From NCBI RefSeq assembly GCF_000196455.1, contig NC_014614.1, positions 451,501-515,500 of the forward strand: a stretch of DNA of 64,000 bases, in the 5' to 3' direction. The position numbers and the translations under genes were made by a program. Shown in pieces: positions 52,614 through 62,028 of this stretch; positions within the stretch are counted from its first letter, which is position 1; the number at the start of each line of letters is the position of its first letter. The DNA is from Acetoanaerobium sticklandii. Its GTDB lineage: Bacteria > Bacillota > Clostridia > Peptostreptococcales > Filifactoraceae. The notes beneath the pieces were generated by a model, which worked only from the letters and a program-made list of their open reading frames with translations, was not told the DNA's origin and made no database searches.

Positions 52614-53798
52614 TTATTTATATAATGCGATTAGTTTATCAAATGCTGGTAGAGAATTTATTATTTTTTCATAAGATATACAATAAGATAATCTAAAATG
52701 TCCTGGACATCCAAATGCAGAGCCTGGAACTAAAAGAAGATTAAACTGTTTAGCATCTTCACAGAATTTTTTATCATCAGCAATAGGAGATCTTGGGAAC
52801 AAATAAAATGCACCCTGCGGCTTTACACATTCAAAACCTATACTTACTAGGTGATTGTAAAGGGCATCTCTATTTTTCTTGTATACATTAACATCTACCT
52901 CGGCATTTAAGTTCTTTGCAACTACTCTTTGGAAAAGTGATGGTGCATTTACAAAGCCAAGAATACGGTTAGCAACGTTTAGAGAACCCATAACATCACT
53001 AAAATCAGCAATCTCAGGATGAACTACTAGATAGCCTATACGCTCGCCAGGAAGTGATAAAGATTTGCTGTATGAGTAGCCTATGATGGTATTTTTATAG
53101 TATTTTAGAAGACATGGAACCTCAGCATTATCATATACGATTTCTCTGTATGGCTCATCTGATATTAGGAAAATATCAATGCCAAGCTCTTCTTCTTTTT
53201 GCTTAAGCACTTCGGCAAGCTTTGTAAGAGCCGCATCAGAATAAATTACTCCAGTAGGGTTGTTTGGTGAGTTTACTATAACTATTTTAGTTTTTGGCGT
53301 AATAGCAGATTTGAGAGCTTCAATATTAGGCTCAAAAGTATCTATATCAGGCTCAACTACAACTAGATTTGCATCGTAGTTAGCTGAATATGCTCTATAT
53401 TCTCCAAAAAATGGAGCAAATGTAATTACTTCATCGCCAGGGTTTAGAAGAGTTTTAAAAATTATATTTAGTCCTCCAGCTGCACCAACTGTCATTACAA
53501 TGCTTTCAAAGCTGATATTCATACCGTGTTTTTTTGATTCATGCTCAGCAATTGTAGTTCTTACATCTTCAAAGCCGGAGTTGTTCATATAGCCATGAAC
53601 ATAGGTAGCTACTTCATTGTCTAATATATCTTTTATAGATTCTTTTATAACTTCTGGAGGCTCAACATTAGGATTTCCTAAACTGAAATCAAAAACATTT
53701 TCCTCACCATAAATTTTTGACAATCGTTTTCCTTCATCAAACATAGCACGAATTACAGAGCTATTTGCAACGAGTGACTGCATTTTGTTAGAAATCAT
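52614..53798 (-). CDS. Class I/II PLP-dependent aminotransferase
   Basis: The start is the ATG at 53798 behind GGAGAGA; an in-frame start 14 codons upstream is unlikely. The roughly 394-residue fold-type I enzyme has NSPNNPTGVIYS (substrate/PLP Asn-Pro), SDEPYREI, and the aldimine lysine in YSYSKSLSLPGERIGY, with the terminal Arg in FRLSYC. It is in the aspartate/branched-chain-type aminotransferase family; the amino donor cannot be predicted. It is adjacent to but convergent with gcv. Confidence 0.9.
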   Translation of the reverse strand: MISNKMQSLVANSSVIRAMFDEGKRLSKIYGEENVFDFSLGNPNVEPPEVIKESIKDILDNEVATYVHGYMNNSGFEDVRTTIAEHESKKHGMNISFESIVMTVGAAGGLNIIFKTLLNPGDEVITFAPFFGEYRAYSANYDANLVVVEPDIDTFEPNIEALKSAITPKTKIVIVNSPNNPTGVIYSDAALTKLAEVLKQKEEELGIDIFLISDEPYREIVYDNAEVPCLLKYYKNTIIGYSYSKSLSLPGERIGYLVVHPEIADFSDVMGSLNVANRILGFVNAPSLFQRVVAKNLNAEVDVNVYKKNRDALYNHLVSIGFECVKPQGAFYLFPRSPIADDKKFCEDAKQFNLLLVPGSAFGCPGHFRLSYCISYEKIINSLPAFDKLIALYK

Positions 53799-53964
53799 TT
53801 TATCTCTCCTTTGTAATATGTAATATAATACGAAATGCATATAATTTAGAATATTTTTATTATTAAGTAAGTTTATTATAACAAATAAGCATTATTAAAT
53901 CCATGAGATTATAAAAATGAATTTTTTTATGTAATTTTAAAAAAAAGTGTTTCAATTAATACTA

Positions 53965-54069
53965 AAATGGTATATATTAAAATAAGATAACAAATCTTGA
54001 TGATGATGTTATCTAGCCCATAAAATAACCCCCCATTTAGGACCCTTTCCCCGAGGGTCCTACTTTTTT
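53965..54069 (+). ncRNA. Candidate small RNA or attenuated leader upstream of the EF-G-like gene
   Basis: No gene lies in 53799-54211. A possible -10 (GGTATATATT, near 53969-53978) is followed by hairpin AGATAAC ... GTTATCT (53986-54015) and then a strong intrinsic terminator (54038-54069). No preceding plus-strand gene needs this terminator, because gcvPB already has one. This implies a short transcript of about 80-95 bases, or an attenuator for the next gene. Confidence 0.4.
54038..54069 (+). terminator. Orphan intrinsic terminator
   Basis: TAGGACCCT-TTCCCCG-AGGGTCCTA followed by C and six T. Confidence 0.9.
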
Positions 54070-54155
54070 GCAAAGTTGTTGATTTTATAGCAATATATGG
54101 ATATAATTATCTTCAAGAAGTAAAATTGTTTGAATTTTAAAAAATTTAACGCAAA

Positions 54156-54192
54156 ATGATTAAATATTCTGTCAATGGACAGATTTAATCAT
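54156..54192. promoter_or_regulatory. Inverted repeat just upstream of the EF-G-like ribosome binding site
   Basis: ATGATTAAA (54156-54164) pairs with TTTAATCAT (54184-54192), and an inner CTGTC / GACAG completes the stem, ending four bases before GAGGGGAG. It could be an operator or an mRNA hairpin affecting initiation. Confidence 0.5.
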
Positions 54193-54211
54193 AAAGAGGG
54201 GAGAATGTATT

Positions 54212-56200
54212 ATGAGGGTTTACGAGAGTGACAAGATCAGAAACATTGCAATCCTTGGACATAGTGGGTCAGGGAAATCAAATTTGATGGAGGCAGTTCA
54301 CTATACTGTCAAGCTTACAAATAGGATTTCTAAACCAACTGATGAAGCCAAGCTAACTTCTTCTATGAATCTACACTCACTAGAGTGGAATGATCACAAG
54401 TACAATTTTTTAGATACTCCTGGTTATTTTGATTTTGATGGAGAGGTTGTGTCTGCTATGGCAGCAGCTTCAGGCACAATTATAGTAGTAGATGGAACCA
54501 CAGATTTACAAGTTGGAACCGATAAGGCTTTAGAAATTACAGATGAATACCAAACTCCACGTTTTATTTTTGTAAATAAAATCGATAGTGAAAAATCCGA
54601 TTACGACAAGATTTTAGACCAATTAAGAGAACGCTATGGCAAAAAGATTGCTCCATTTCATGTACCTTGGGGTAAAGCAGAAGCTTTTAAGGGCTTTATA
54701 AATGTAGTTGATATGTTTGCAAGAGAATATAATGGTAAAGAGTGTGTAAATGTAGATATGCCAACTGATATGGATGATATAATAGCTCCAGTAAGAGAAA
54801 TGCTTATGGAATCAGTTGCTGAATCCGATGAAGCACTTATGGAAAAATATTTTGCTGGTGAGGAGTTTACAACTGAGGAGATACACAAAGGACTTAGAAA
54901 AGGTGTATTAGAAGGAGATGTAATTCCTGTACTTTGCGGCTCAACAGCTAAAAATATCGGAGTTCATACTCTACTAGATATGATATGGGATTATCTTCCA
55001 TCACCACTAGATGAAAAAGATATAAAAGAATCCGATGTGTTTGCAGGTCAAATTTTCAAAACTATAGTTGACTCATTTGTTGGAAAGATATCTTTTGTTA
55101 AAATTCACGAAGGACATTTAAAGCCAGAATCTGAGCTTTATAATGTTAAGAAAGGCCACAAAGAGAGAATTCCTAAGGTGTTTACCTTAGTTAATGGAGA
55201 ATATAAAGAAATGTCCGAAGCAAGGGCTGGAGATATCGTTGCTTTTACAAAGCTTCAAGATAGCTCCACAGGTGAAACTCTATCTTCGAAATCAGGGCAC
55301 GAGAGCTATGATGATTTGGTATTCCCAAAACCTCAGATGCTTGTTGCAGTAGAGCCGACTAATAAAGGGGATGAAGAAAAAATCTCTTCGGGACTACAAA
55401 GATTGATGGAAGAGGATCCTTCATTTACATGGGAGAGAAATGCTGAGACTAAGCAAACTGTTCTAGGTGTACAAGGTGAGATTCACGTTAACTCATTAAA
55501 GGATAAATTAAAAGATAAATTTGGCGTTGAGGTTAAGCTACTTGATTTAAAAGTTCCTTACAGAGAGACTATAAAGGGTAAATCCGATGTCCAAGGCAAG
55601 CACAAAAAACAAAGTGGTGGGCATGGACAGTATGGAGATGTTAAAATTAGATTTGGTCCATCATCAGAGCCATTTGAGTTTGCAGAGGAAATATTTGGAG
55701 GGTCTGTACCAAAATCCTATATTCCAGCTGTAGAAAAAGGACTTAAAGAATCTATGGAAAAAGGAATACTAGCAGGCTTCCCAGTTACAAACATCAAGGC
55801 TGTACTTTATGATGGCTCATACCATGATGTTGATTCATCCGAGATGGCTTTTAAGCTAGCTGCTAATATGGCATTTAAAAAAGGTATGGAAGAAGCTAAA
55901 CCAGTACTTCTAGAGCCAGTAATGAAGCTTAAGATTGTAGTTCCTGAAGAATTTATGGGAGATATCATGGGAGATATCAACAAGAAACGTGGTAAGGTAC
56001 TTGGTATGGAGCCTTTCAAAGGGACGAAACAATTAATTATGGCAGAAGCTCCACAATCAGAAACCTTTAAGTACGCTATTGACCTAAAGGCTATGACTCA
56101 AGGAAAAGGTTATTTTGAGATGGAATTTGAAAGATACGATGAAGTTCCTAGCCAGTTAGCACAGAAAATTATCGAAGAAAGAAAAAATGAAGAGCATTAA
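54212..56200 (+). CDS. Elongation factor G-like translational GTPase (EF-G2/FusA2-type)
   Basis: The 662-residue protein has EF-G domain order: GTPase, beta-barrel (II), III, IV (HKKQSGGHGQYGDVKIRF) and V. The P-loop is GHSGSGKS (residues 16-23) rather than AHIDAGKT, and switch II reads DTPGYFDF with Tyr at residue 72 in place of the catalytic His, features of the EF-G-like paralogue group rather than canonical FusA. NKID is intact. Its function is unknown; relatives have been linked to ribosome rescue or tetracycline-protection-like roles. It is monocistronic with a structured leader. Confidence 0.9.
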   Translation: MRVYESDKIRNIAILGHSGSGKSNLMEAVHYTVKLTNRISKPTDEAKLTSSMNLHSLEWNDHKYNFLDTPGYFDFDGEVVSAMAAASGTIIVVDGTTDLQVGTDKALEITDEYQTPRFIFVNKIDSEKSDYDKILDQLRERYGKKIAPFHVPWGKAEAFKGFINVVDMFAREYNGKECVNVDMPTDMDDIIAPVREMLMESVAESDEALMEKYFAGEEFTTEEIHKGLRKGVLEGDVIPVLCGSTAKNIGVHTLLDMIWDYLPSPLDEKDIKESDVFAGQIFKTIVDSFVGKISFVKIHEGHLKPESELYNVKKGHKERIPKVFTLVNGEYKEMSEARAGDIVAFTKLQDSSTGETLSSKSGHESYDDLVFPKPQMLVAVEPTNKGDEEKISSGLQRLMEEDPSFTWERNAETKQTVLGVQGEIHVNSLKDKLKDKFGVEVKLLDLKVPYRETIKGKSDVQGKHKKQSGGHGQYGDVKIRFGPSSEPFEFAEEIFGGSVPKSYIPAVEKGLKESMEKGILAGFPVTNIKAVLYDGSYHDVDSSEMAFKLAANMAFKKGMEEAKPVLLEPVMKLKIVVPEEFMGDIMGDINKKRGKVLGMEPFKGTKQLIMAEAPQSETFKYAIDLKAMTQGKGYFEMEFERYDEVPSQLAQKIIEERKNEEH

Positions 56201-56269
56201 GAATATATTCAGATAGAAAACTAGAATAGATTTGAGAAATACAGATTCTTATGAAAGTTTAATTATAGT

Positions 56270-56301
56270 GAAAAGAGCTTGCGAATCCGCAAGCTCTTTT
56301 C
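56270..56301. terminator. Bidirectional terminator after the EF-G-like gene
   Basis: GAAAAGAGCTTGCG-AATC-CGCAAGCTCTTTTC, a perfect 14-bp stem. Confidence 0.92.
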
Positions 56302-56328
56302 AATGAAGTACTTAAAATTTTTATTTAC

Positions 56329-57675
56329 CTAGTAAACTATTTCCACTGATTTGTCCTTCGCATCCCACTTAACATTGCCATTTAAAACCTTAGCAATTTC
56401 ATTTACAGCTACAAAGATATCACCATCTTCAGTAATCACTGCTTTCGAATCTTTGTCATAGGTTTTCTCTGTATCTAAGTCGAATACTACAGTTTTTCCA
56501 TTTTTGCTGATAGTAAGTTCTTTTTCGTTATTTGAAACTGAAACCTCTAGCTTCATAGCTTTTTCTATAACATCAAGTGAAACTAAAGCTCTACCTTCTT
56601 TTATAAATGGTTTTTTAGCTGCTTTTTCAGGCTTTCCATTATTCTTGATTTCGTCTTTACCTATTTTAATTTTTACAGAATTATATTCTGCTGGATTAAA
56701 GTTGAGTACTAGCTCAGTAAGTGTATTTGAGAAAGTCATTAATCTTTCTTCAACTCTACCTGGAAACTCTCTTTCTAGAAAATCTAGATTATCATTTTCT
56801 GTATGCCAGATTTCACCGTGTTTTTCGGTTTGAGTATATCCATCCATATCACCCAAATGCCAGTTTGTAGCTTCAAAGTATCCATAAGGGATTCCTCTTT
56901 CAACAAAAGGAGCATGGTCACTCCAGTCTCCAGTTGTACCAGCTGGATAGTCTTTATTGTGTCCGGGGTTTGTTTCTAAATCAAGTCCAAGCTCTTTAGC
57001 AATTGCTAAGGCTTGTTCTCTTACAAAGCCTTTTTTGCCTAAATCACCATAAACATACATGAAGTCTCCAGCAAGCAGAGAGTCTAAGTTGATCATAGCT
57101 ACAGTATTATTTACTTCAGCTTGTGTCATGTTTTCCGCATAGTATGAGGAGCCATTTAATCCACCATTTTTAATATTATCGCTATTTTTGAAGCTTTCTT
57201 CAGCACCAAAAGCAATAAATCTAACAGTATAAGGAGTTTTAAGGTCTGATATTTTTTCAGCAGTTTCAAGCATTACAGCAACTCCAGAAGCATTATCGTC
57301 AGCACCTTTTCCAGTATTGTTTTTTGAATCGTAGTGAGCTCCTATGATGATTTCTCTTTTAGATTCACCTGGTTTTACTGCAATAACATTATATGATGTT
57401 ACAGTATCATACGGTTTATCGTCTTTTGTTCTTTGAATTTCAAAGCTTTGGAGCTTAGTATCATAGCCCAAATCCATAAATACATCTTCAATATAGTCTT
57501 TTGCATCATATTCGCCATTTGTTGCTTGAGTTCTATCACCTATTTCGTCTGAAAGCTCAACAACATGCTTATAAGCAAGTTCTCCTGCATCGGGATCTTT
57601 CGTAAGAGCATTTGAAAAAATTGGTGTGACGATAATTAGTGAAGCTAAAGCAAACGCAGAAACTTTTTTCATCAT
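56329..57675 (-). CDS. Secreted M28-family metallo-aminopeptidase with C-terminal stalk domain
   Basis: The 448-residue protein has a signal peptide (residues 1-24), then an M28 zinc peptidase domain with ligands in GAHYDS, ADDNASG, EES and SDHAPF. The last 90 residues are a copper-amine-oxidase-type stalk domain (FIKEGRALVSLDVIEKAM...). It should trim peptides outside the cell, feeding peptide and amino-acid uptake. Start chosen from AGGAGG nine bases before tandem ATGs. The stalk resembles the C-terminus of the 18041 surface protein. Confidence 0.93.
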   Translation of the reverse strand: MMKKVSAFALASLIIVTPIFSNALTKDPDAGELAYKHVVELSDEIGDRTQATNGEYDAKDYIEDVFMDLGYDTKLQSFEIQRTKDDKPYDTVTSYNVIAVKPGESKREIIIGAHYDSKNNTGKGADDNASGVAVMLETAEKISDLKTPYTVRFIAFGAEESFKNSDNIKNGGLNGSSYYAENMTQAEVNNTVAMINLDSLLAGDFMYVYGDLGKKGFVREQALAIAKELGLDLETNPGHNKDYPAGTTGDWSDHAPFVERGIPYGYFEATNWHLGDMDGYTQTEKHGEIWHTENDNLDFLEREFPGRVEERLMTFSNTLTELVLNFNPAEYNSVKIKIGKDEIKNNGKPEKAAKKPFIKEGRALVSLDVIEKAMKLEVSVSNNEKELTISKNGKTVVFDLDTEKTYDKDSKAVITEDGDIFVAVNEIAKVLNGNVKWDAKDKSVEIVY

Positions 57676-57833
57676 ATAATCAATCCTCCTATTTGTAAAA
57701 TAACTTCCTTATTATAAAGATAACAAGGTAAGCATGAACCATTAGCAATTTTGATTGCAATAATAGATGGTTCATAATATATTTACCCTAAAGTCACTTT
57801 AATAAAAATTATATTCAAGTAATTTTTTGAGAT

Positions 57834-58547
57834 TTAAAATTCTTCGATTACAACATCAGAAGGAACTTCGAATTCTGAGTCGTTAATATCTCCTACTTTT
57901 AGCTCAGTGACTTCAATAGTCATCTCGCTACCATCCACGCCTTTGCTTACCATTTTCATAGTTATGCCATATTTTTTGCTAACCCAAAGCTTCACTTCTT
58001 CATTTGTAGCTTTGTCTTTTGATAAAATAACTGCGCAATTTTCGCCTAGTATTTTCTCATCCCCTACTACCTCAAAGGTCGCAGTATCTACTTGCTCATC
58101 TACTGAAGCAATATCAGTCATGCTGGTATCAGGCATGAACGATGAGTCGCCAGAATCTGCTTTGAATCTCATTCCAGTTTTTTCAGATGCGCTATATGTG
58201 ATGAATTCACCTGTTTTTGAATCTATTATGTTAATCATTTCGTCGCCATCAGCAACTATACTGCTTTTCACTTTATCTCCTTTATGCCAAGTTTTCATCT
58301 GACTTTGCTGGTCTGCCATTGTAAAGGTCTGTGCATAGTAAATACCATCTTTAAATGCATTTTCTCCTTTTTTAAATAATTCTGCTAGGTCAGCAGATTC
58401 TTCTTCAGCTGCTGGTTGTTCAGCCTCTGGAGCAGCTTCTTCCTTTGTAGTATCTGGGGCTGGAGCTTCTTCCTTAGGGGAACATCCAGCTAATACAGAT
58501 GTACCTAATATAGCTGATAAAAATAATGCAATTGCAATCTTTTTCAT
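57834..58547 (-). CDS. Lipoprotein (LolA-like outer-surface protein, function unknown)
   Basis: The start is the ATG at 58547 with GGAGG upstream. The 237-residue precursor has a lipobox LAGC (Cys at about 22), a Pro/Ala/Glu-rich linker (about 25-55), and a beta-rich domain resembling the LolA/DUF4412-type shell of Gram-positive lipoproteins (KTGEFITYSASEKTGMRF..., MKMVSKGVDGSEM). The ligand is unknown. It is monocistronic. Confidence 0.8.
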   Translation of the reverse strand: MKKIAIALFLSAILGTSVLAGCSPKEEAPAPDTTKEEAAPEAEQPAAEEESADLAELFKKGENAFKDGIYYAQTFTMADQQSQMKTWHKGDKVKSSIVADGDEMINIIDSKTGEFITYSASEKTGMRFKADSGDSSFMPDTSMTDIASVDEQVDTATFEVVGDEKILGENCAVILSKDKATNEEVKLWVSKKYGITMKMVSKGVDGSEMTIEVTELKVGDINDSEFEVPSDVVIEEF

Positions 58548-58673
58548 TATCACAACCTCCTTTTATACTATTTTAATCCTATGATAGATAAAATGCTATA
58601 ATAATTGAAGATAAAAAGGTATAATATATAAAATTAAGTAATCAGTCGTATATAAAACTAAGGAGGGGGAACT

Positions 58674-59939
58674 ATGCAAGAGAATTTTGAGTTTTGTTCA
58701 GTTGACAGTGTATATCTAGCGCAAAAATATTCTACACCGCTTTATGTTATGAGCCAGGATATAATAGAAGAAAAAATAGATTATATTAAGGTGAATTTTT
58801 TAGATAAATACCCTCGTACATATGCATATTATGCTAGTAAGGCTTTTTTGACTAAAGCAATGGCTAAAATAATTAAAAAATCAGAAATGGGTATAGATGT
58901 AGTATCTTATGGAGAGCTATATACGGCATTAGATGCTGGAATAAATCCAGATAAAATAATGTTTCATGGAAACAACAAATCAAAAGATGAATTGGAATTT
59001 GCATTAGAAAGAGGAATAGGAAGAATAGTAGTAGATGGAATAAGTGAGCTAAAGCTATTAATAGAGCTTGCAGGAGAAAGATTTACTGCAAAAATTTTAC
59101 TTAGAATATCTCCAAATGTGGAGGCACATACTCATAAATATATAAGTACAGGACAGCTAGATTCAAAATTTGGACTTTCTTTTGCCAGCAAAGACTTAGA
59201 TGAAGCTATAGAACTGGCAATTAAATCAGAGCATATTGATTTTAAAGGCTTTCATTTTCATGTTGGCTCACAGCTTTTTGACAATGAGGCCCATGTAGAG
59301 TCAACAAAAAAAGCTATGGAGCTTATTAAAGAAATAAAAGACAAGTATGATTATGAAATAGAGGATTTAAATGTCGGGGGGGGATTTGGAGTAAGATATA
59401 CGGCTGAAGATGAACCTATGCCACTTGAATATTTTACAGATGCAATTATGGAAGAAGTAATAGCTTTAATTGATAAATATGAGATAATAAGACCGAATAT
59501 TTTTATAGAGCCAGGAAGATATATAGTAGCTGAAGCAGGAATTACTCTTTATACTGTAGGTAGTGTAAAAAATATTGAGTCAGTTAGGAAATATATATGC
59601 ATAGACGGAGGTATGGCAGATAATCCAAGACCAGCACTTTATCAAGCCAAATACAGTGCTTGCATAGCAAATAAAATGTATGATGAAGATACTGAGCTAG
59701 TAACAGTTGCTGGAAAGTGCTGTGAAAGCGGAGATATATTAATTTGGGATATTAATCTTCCTAAAGTAGAAAGAGGAGACATACTAGCAGTTATGGGAAC
59801 TGGAGCATATAACTATAGTATGTCGAGCAACTACAATAAGCTTGCAAAGCCTGCAGTGGTTATGATTCATGATAAAGAAGACAGACTGATAGTGCAAAGA
59901 GAGTCCTACGAGGATTTACTTAAAAACGATTTAGGTTAG
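58674..59939 (+). CDS. lysA: Diaminopimelate decarboxylase
   Basis: The 421-residue fold-type III PLP enzyme has the aldimine lysine K56 in YYASKA, HVGSQ, GGGFG, EPGRYIV and the CCESGD cysteine at the active site. It makes L-lysine from meso-diaminopimelate. AGGAGGGGG upstream supports the start. It is followed 11 bases later by rfbB, so the two appear co-transcribed although their pathways differ. Confidence 0.95.
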   Translation: MQENFEFCSVDSVYLAQKYSTPLYVMSQDIIEEKIDYIKVNFLDKYPRTYAYYASKAFLTKAMAKIIKKSEMGIDVVSYGELYTALDAGINPDKIMFHGNNKSKDELEFALERGIGRIVVDGISELKLLIELAGERFTAKILLRISPNVEAHTHKYISTGQLDSKFGLSFASKDLDEAIELAIKSEHIDFKGFHFHVGSQLFDNEAHVESTKKAMELIKEIKDKYDYEIEDLNVGGGFGVRYTAEDEPMPLEYFTDAIMEEVIALIDKYEIIRPNIFIEPGRYIVAEAGITLYTVGSVKNIESVRKYICIDGGMADNPRPALYQAKYSACIANKMYDEDTELVTVAGKCCESGDILIWDINLPKVERGDILAVMGTGAYNYSMSSNYNKLAKPAVVMIHDKEDRLIVQRESYEDLLKNDLG

Positions 59940-59950
59940 GAGAGATAAGT

Positions 59951-61000
59951 GTGAACTTACTAGTAACAGGTGGAGCTGGATTTATTGGCTCAAACTTTAT
60001 TAAATATATGCTAAAGCATCACGATTACAGAATAGTAAACTTAGACTTACTTACTTATGCTGGAAATCTAGAGAACCTAGAGGATATAGAGGGAGATGCT
60101 AGGTACAAGCATATTAAGGGAGATATTTGTAATAGAGAGCTAGTAGAAAGTATTTTTAGAAGATTTGACATAGATATGGTGGTTAATTTTGCCGCAGAAT
60201 CCCATGTTGATAGAAGCATAGAAGACCCTGAAGTTTTTCTTAGAACAAATATAATGGGAACTCAGGCACTACTTGATATTGCTAAAGATTTTTGGAAAAT
60301 AGATTTATTTGATAAGTACTGCAAAGAGTATAAAAAGGGCGTTAAATTTGTTCAGGTATCGACAGATGAGGTTTATGGCTCTTTAGGTGAAACGGGACTT
60401 TTTAAAGAAACAACATGCCTAAATCCCAACAGTCCCTATTCGGCTTCCAAAGCTTCAGCTGATATGATAGTAAGAGCATATAGTGAAACCTATGGACTTC
60501 CTGTTAATATTACAAGGTGCTCTAATAATTACGGACCATATCAATTTCCTGAAAAGTTAATTCCTCTAATGATAAATAATGCGATAAATGATAAACCTCT
60601 TCCTGTTTATGGCGATGGGAAACAAGTGAGAGACTGGCTTTATGTTGAGGATCACTGCAGTGCTATTGACTCTGTGCTTCATAAAGGAATGCTTGGAGAA
60701 GTTTATAATATTGGTGGGAATAATGAAAAACAAAATTTGGATATAGTAAAATTGATTTTAAATGTGCTAGGAAAAGATGAAACTTTAATTACTCATGTAA
60801 AAGATAGATTAGGACACGATAGAAGATATGCAATAGACAATACAAAAATAAGTACAGAGCTAGGATGGGAGCCTAAATACACTTTTGATGAAGGTATAAA
60901 GCTAACGATAAAATGGTATTTAGACAATCCTAGGTGGATAGAGAAGATTATTTCTTCAGAATACAGAAATTATTATAGCAAAATGTATGAAGGAAGGTAA
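59951..61000 (+). CDS. rfbB: dTDP-glucose 4,6-dehydratase
   Basis: The 349-residue SDR enzyme uses a GTG start. It has GGAGFIGSNF, STDEVYGSLG and the YSASKA catalytic Tyr/Lys motif, plus RCSNNYGPYQFPEKLIPL. It makes dTDP-4-keto-6-deoxyglucose, the second step of dTDP-rhamnose synthesis. The first-step gene rfbA lies about 30 kb away at 29746. Coupled to lysA here. Confidence 0.95.
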   Translation: MNLLVTGGAGFIGSNFIKYMLKHHDYRIVNLDLLTYAGNLENLEDIEGDARYKHIKGDICNRELVESIFRRFDIDMVVNFAAESHVDRSIEDPEVFLRTNIMGTQALLDIAKDFWKIDLFDKYCKEYKKGVKFVQVSTDEVYGSLGETGLFKETTCLNPNSPYSASKASADMIVRAYSETYGLPVNITRCSNNYGPYQFPEKLIPLMINNAINDKPLPVYGDGKQVRDWLYVEDHCSAIDSVLHKGMLGEVYNIGGNNEKQNLDIVKLILNVLGKDETLITHVKDRLGHDRRYAIDNTKISTELGWEPKYTFDEGIKLTIKWYLDNPRWIEKIISSEYRNYYSKMYEGR

Positions 61001-61087
61001 TTGTGGATTATAATTTAAAGAAGTTATTTTTTATAAATGCTTCTTAGGCTAAAAATTGTTATACGAATTTAATAGTTAAGTATTTTT

Positions 61088-61153
61088 ATATCCTAGATTA
61101 TTAGCATCTACACAATATGTAGATAAGAAGCTAATGATATAGGATATTTTTTT
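61088..61153 (+). terminator. Long hairpin terminator after rfbB
   Basis: ATATCCTA / TAGGATAT outer arms, inner ATTAGC/GCTAAT and TCTAC/GTAGA stems, then TTTTTTT. Confidence 0.85.
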
Positions 61154-61247
61154 GAACTTTTTTCCTACCTTTTCAAAAATAAATGCATATTGTATAGTAG
61201 AAACAGAACATATGTTCGATAGTTGTACAGAGATAGGAGGTAAGGAA

Positions 61248-61790
61248 ATGGAGACAAATACTTACGAAGATATAGAACAAGCGCTTATAGGCTATAAGGA
61301 AGCTACTGCTACTTGGGATAAACAAGAATATCTAAGACAGCTTTTAGCTTACATTACTCCTCTGATAAAGAAAAAAATAAGACACTATTTTGGATATGTA
61401 GATGAGGATTTACTTCAGCTAGGATATGTTAGGACTATTGAATTAATTGATAATTATGAACTGGAAAGAAATATATTATTTATGGGATATATGAAAAGAA
61501 TGCTAGGATGTTATTACTATGATGAGAAAAGAAAACAAGCTAAGGTAGCGGATTTAGTAGAATACGATGAGACCTTTATGGAATCAGATTATGACCATGG
61601 TTATTTCGATATCGAACTAGAAGATTTATTAAAGGGTCTTTCATATAAAGAAAGATATGTAGTTGAAAGGCACATTATGGAGAAGAGCTTACTAAAAAAT
61701 GTAGCTAAGGAACTCGATGTTTCCTATGTCTATGCAAAAGAATTAAAAAGAAATGCTATAAAAAAGCTTAGAGTTTTAATTTGTTTATAG
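61248..61790 (+). CDS. Small sigma-70-family RNA polymerase sigma factor
   Basis: The start at the ATG at 61248 follows GGAGG; longer in-frame starts upstream lack a site and run into the preceding terminator. The 180-residue protein has a sigma region 2-like helix (DEDLLQLGYVRTIELIDNY) and a region 4-like HTH (LSYKERYVVERHI... LLKNVAKELDVSYVYAKELKRNAIKKLR). It resembles the ECF or TcdR/UviA-like small sigma factors of clostridia, but assignment to a group needs a profile search. It lies immediately upstream of the c-di-GMP-controlled surface protein genes, which may be its targets (inference). Confidence 0.8.
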   Translation: METNTYEDIEQALIGYKEATATWDKQEYLRQLLAYITPLIKKKIRHYFGYVDEDLLQLGYVRTIELIDNYELERNILFMGYMKRMLGCYYYDEKRKQAKVADLVEYDETFMESDYDHGYFDIELEDLLKGLSYKERYVVERHIMEKSLLKNVAKELDVSYVYAKELKRNAIKKLRVLICL

Positions 61791-61906
61791 TTTAACGTAA
61801 AATAATGTTATAAACTATGTTTTAATATACTTATTCAGGGTATATTTAAAGTAACTAGAATTAGTAATATATTCGTACTCCTTTAGTTAGAATTTCCCAA
61901 TTTGTA

Positions 61907-61995
61907 TGAAAAAGGCAAACTACAGGAAACTGTAGGACGCAAAGCGAGGAGTCTAAGACTGAATACTAACTCAGTTATGATAGTCCAGCCGCCAT
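61907..61995 (+). promoter_or_regulatory. c-di-GMP-I (GEMM-I) riboswitch aptamer A
   Basis: Core landmarks in order: GGCAAAC, a P2 stem CTACAG-GAAA-CTGTAG with the GAAA tetraloop, GACGCAAAGC, GAGTCTAAGACTG, and the tetraloop-receptor/3' segment GTTATGATAGTCCAGCCGCC. P3 pairs GACTGA/TCAGTT. The 3' end overlaps the 5' arm of the terminator at 61988, so ligand-stabilised P1 should block termination. It precedes the LPKTG protein gene. Confidence 0.92.
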
Positions 61996-62018
61996 ATTTT
62001 TTTATATGGCGGCTTTTT
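61988..62018 (+). terminator. Terminator of GEMM-I leader A
   Basis: GCCGCCATAT / ATATGGCGGC stem with a T-rich loop, then TTTTT. The 5' arm is shared with the aptamer 3' strand. Confidence 0.9.
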
Positions 62019-62028
62019 GAGTTAAGAT

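Noticed and set aside
61152..61247. Upstream extension of the sigma factor
   Set aside because: It begins at the T-run of the rfbB terminator and lacks a ribosome site; the ATG at 61248 has GGAGG.
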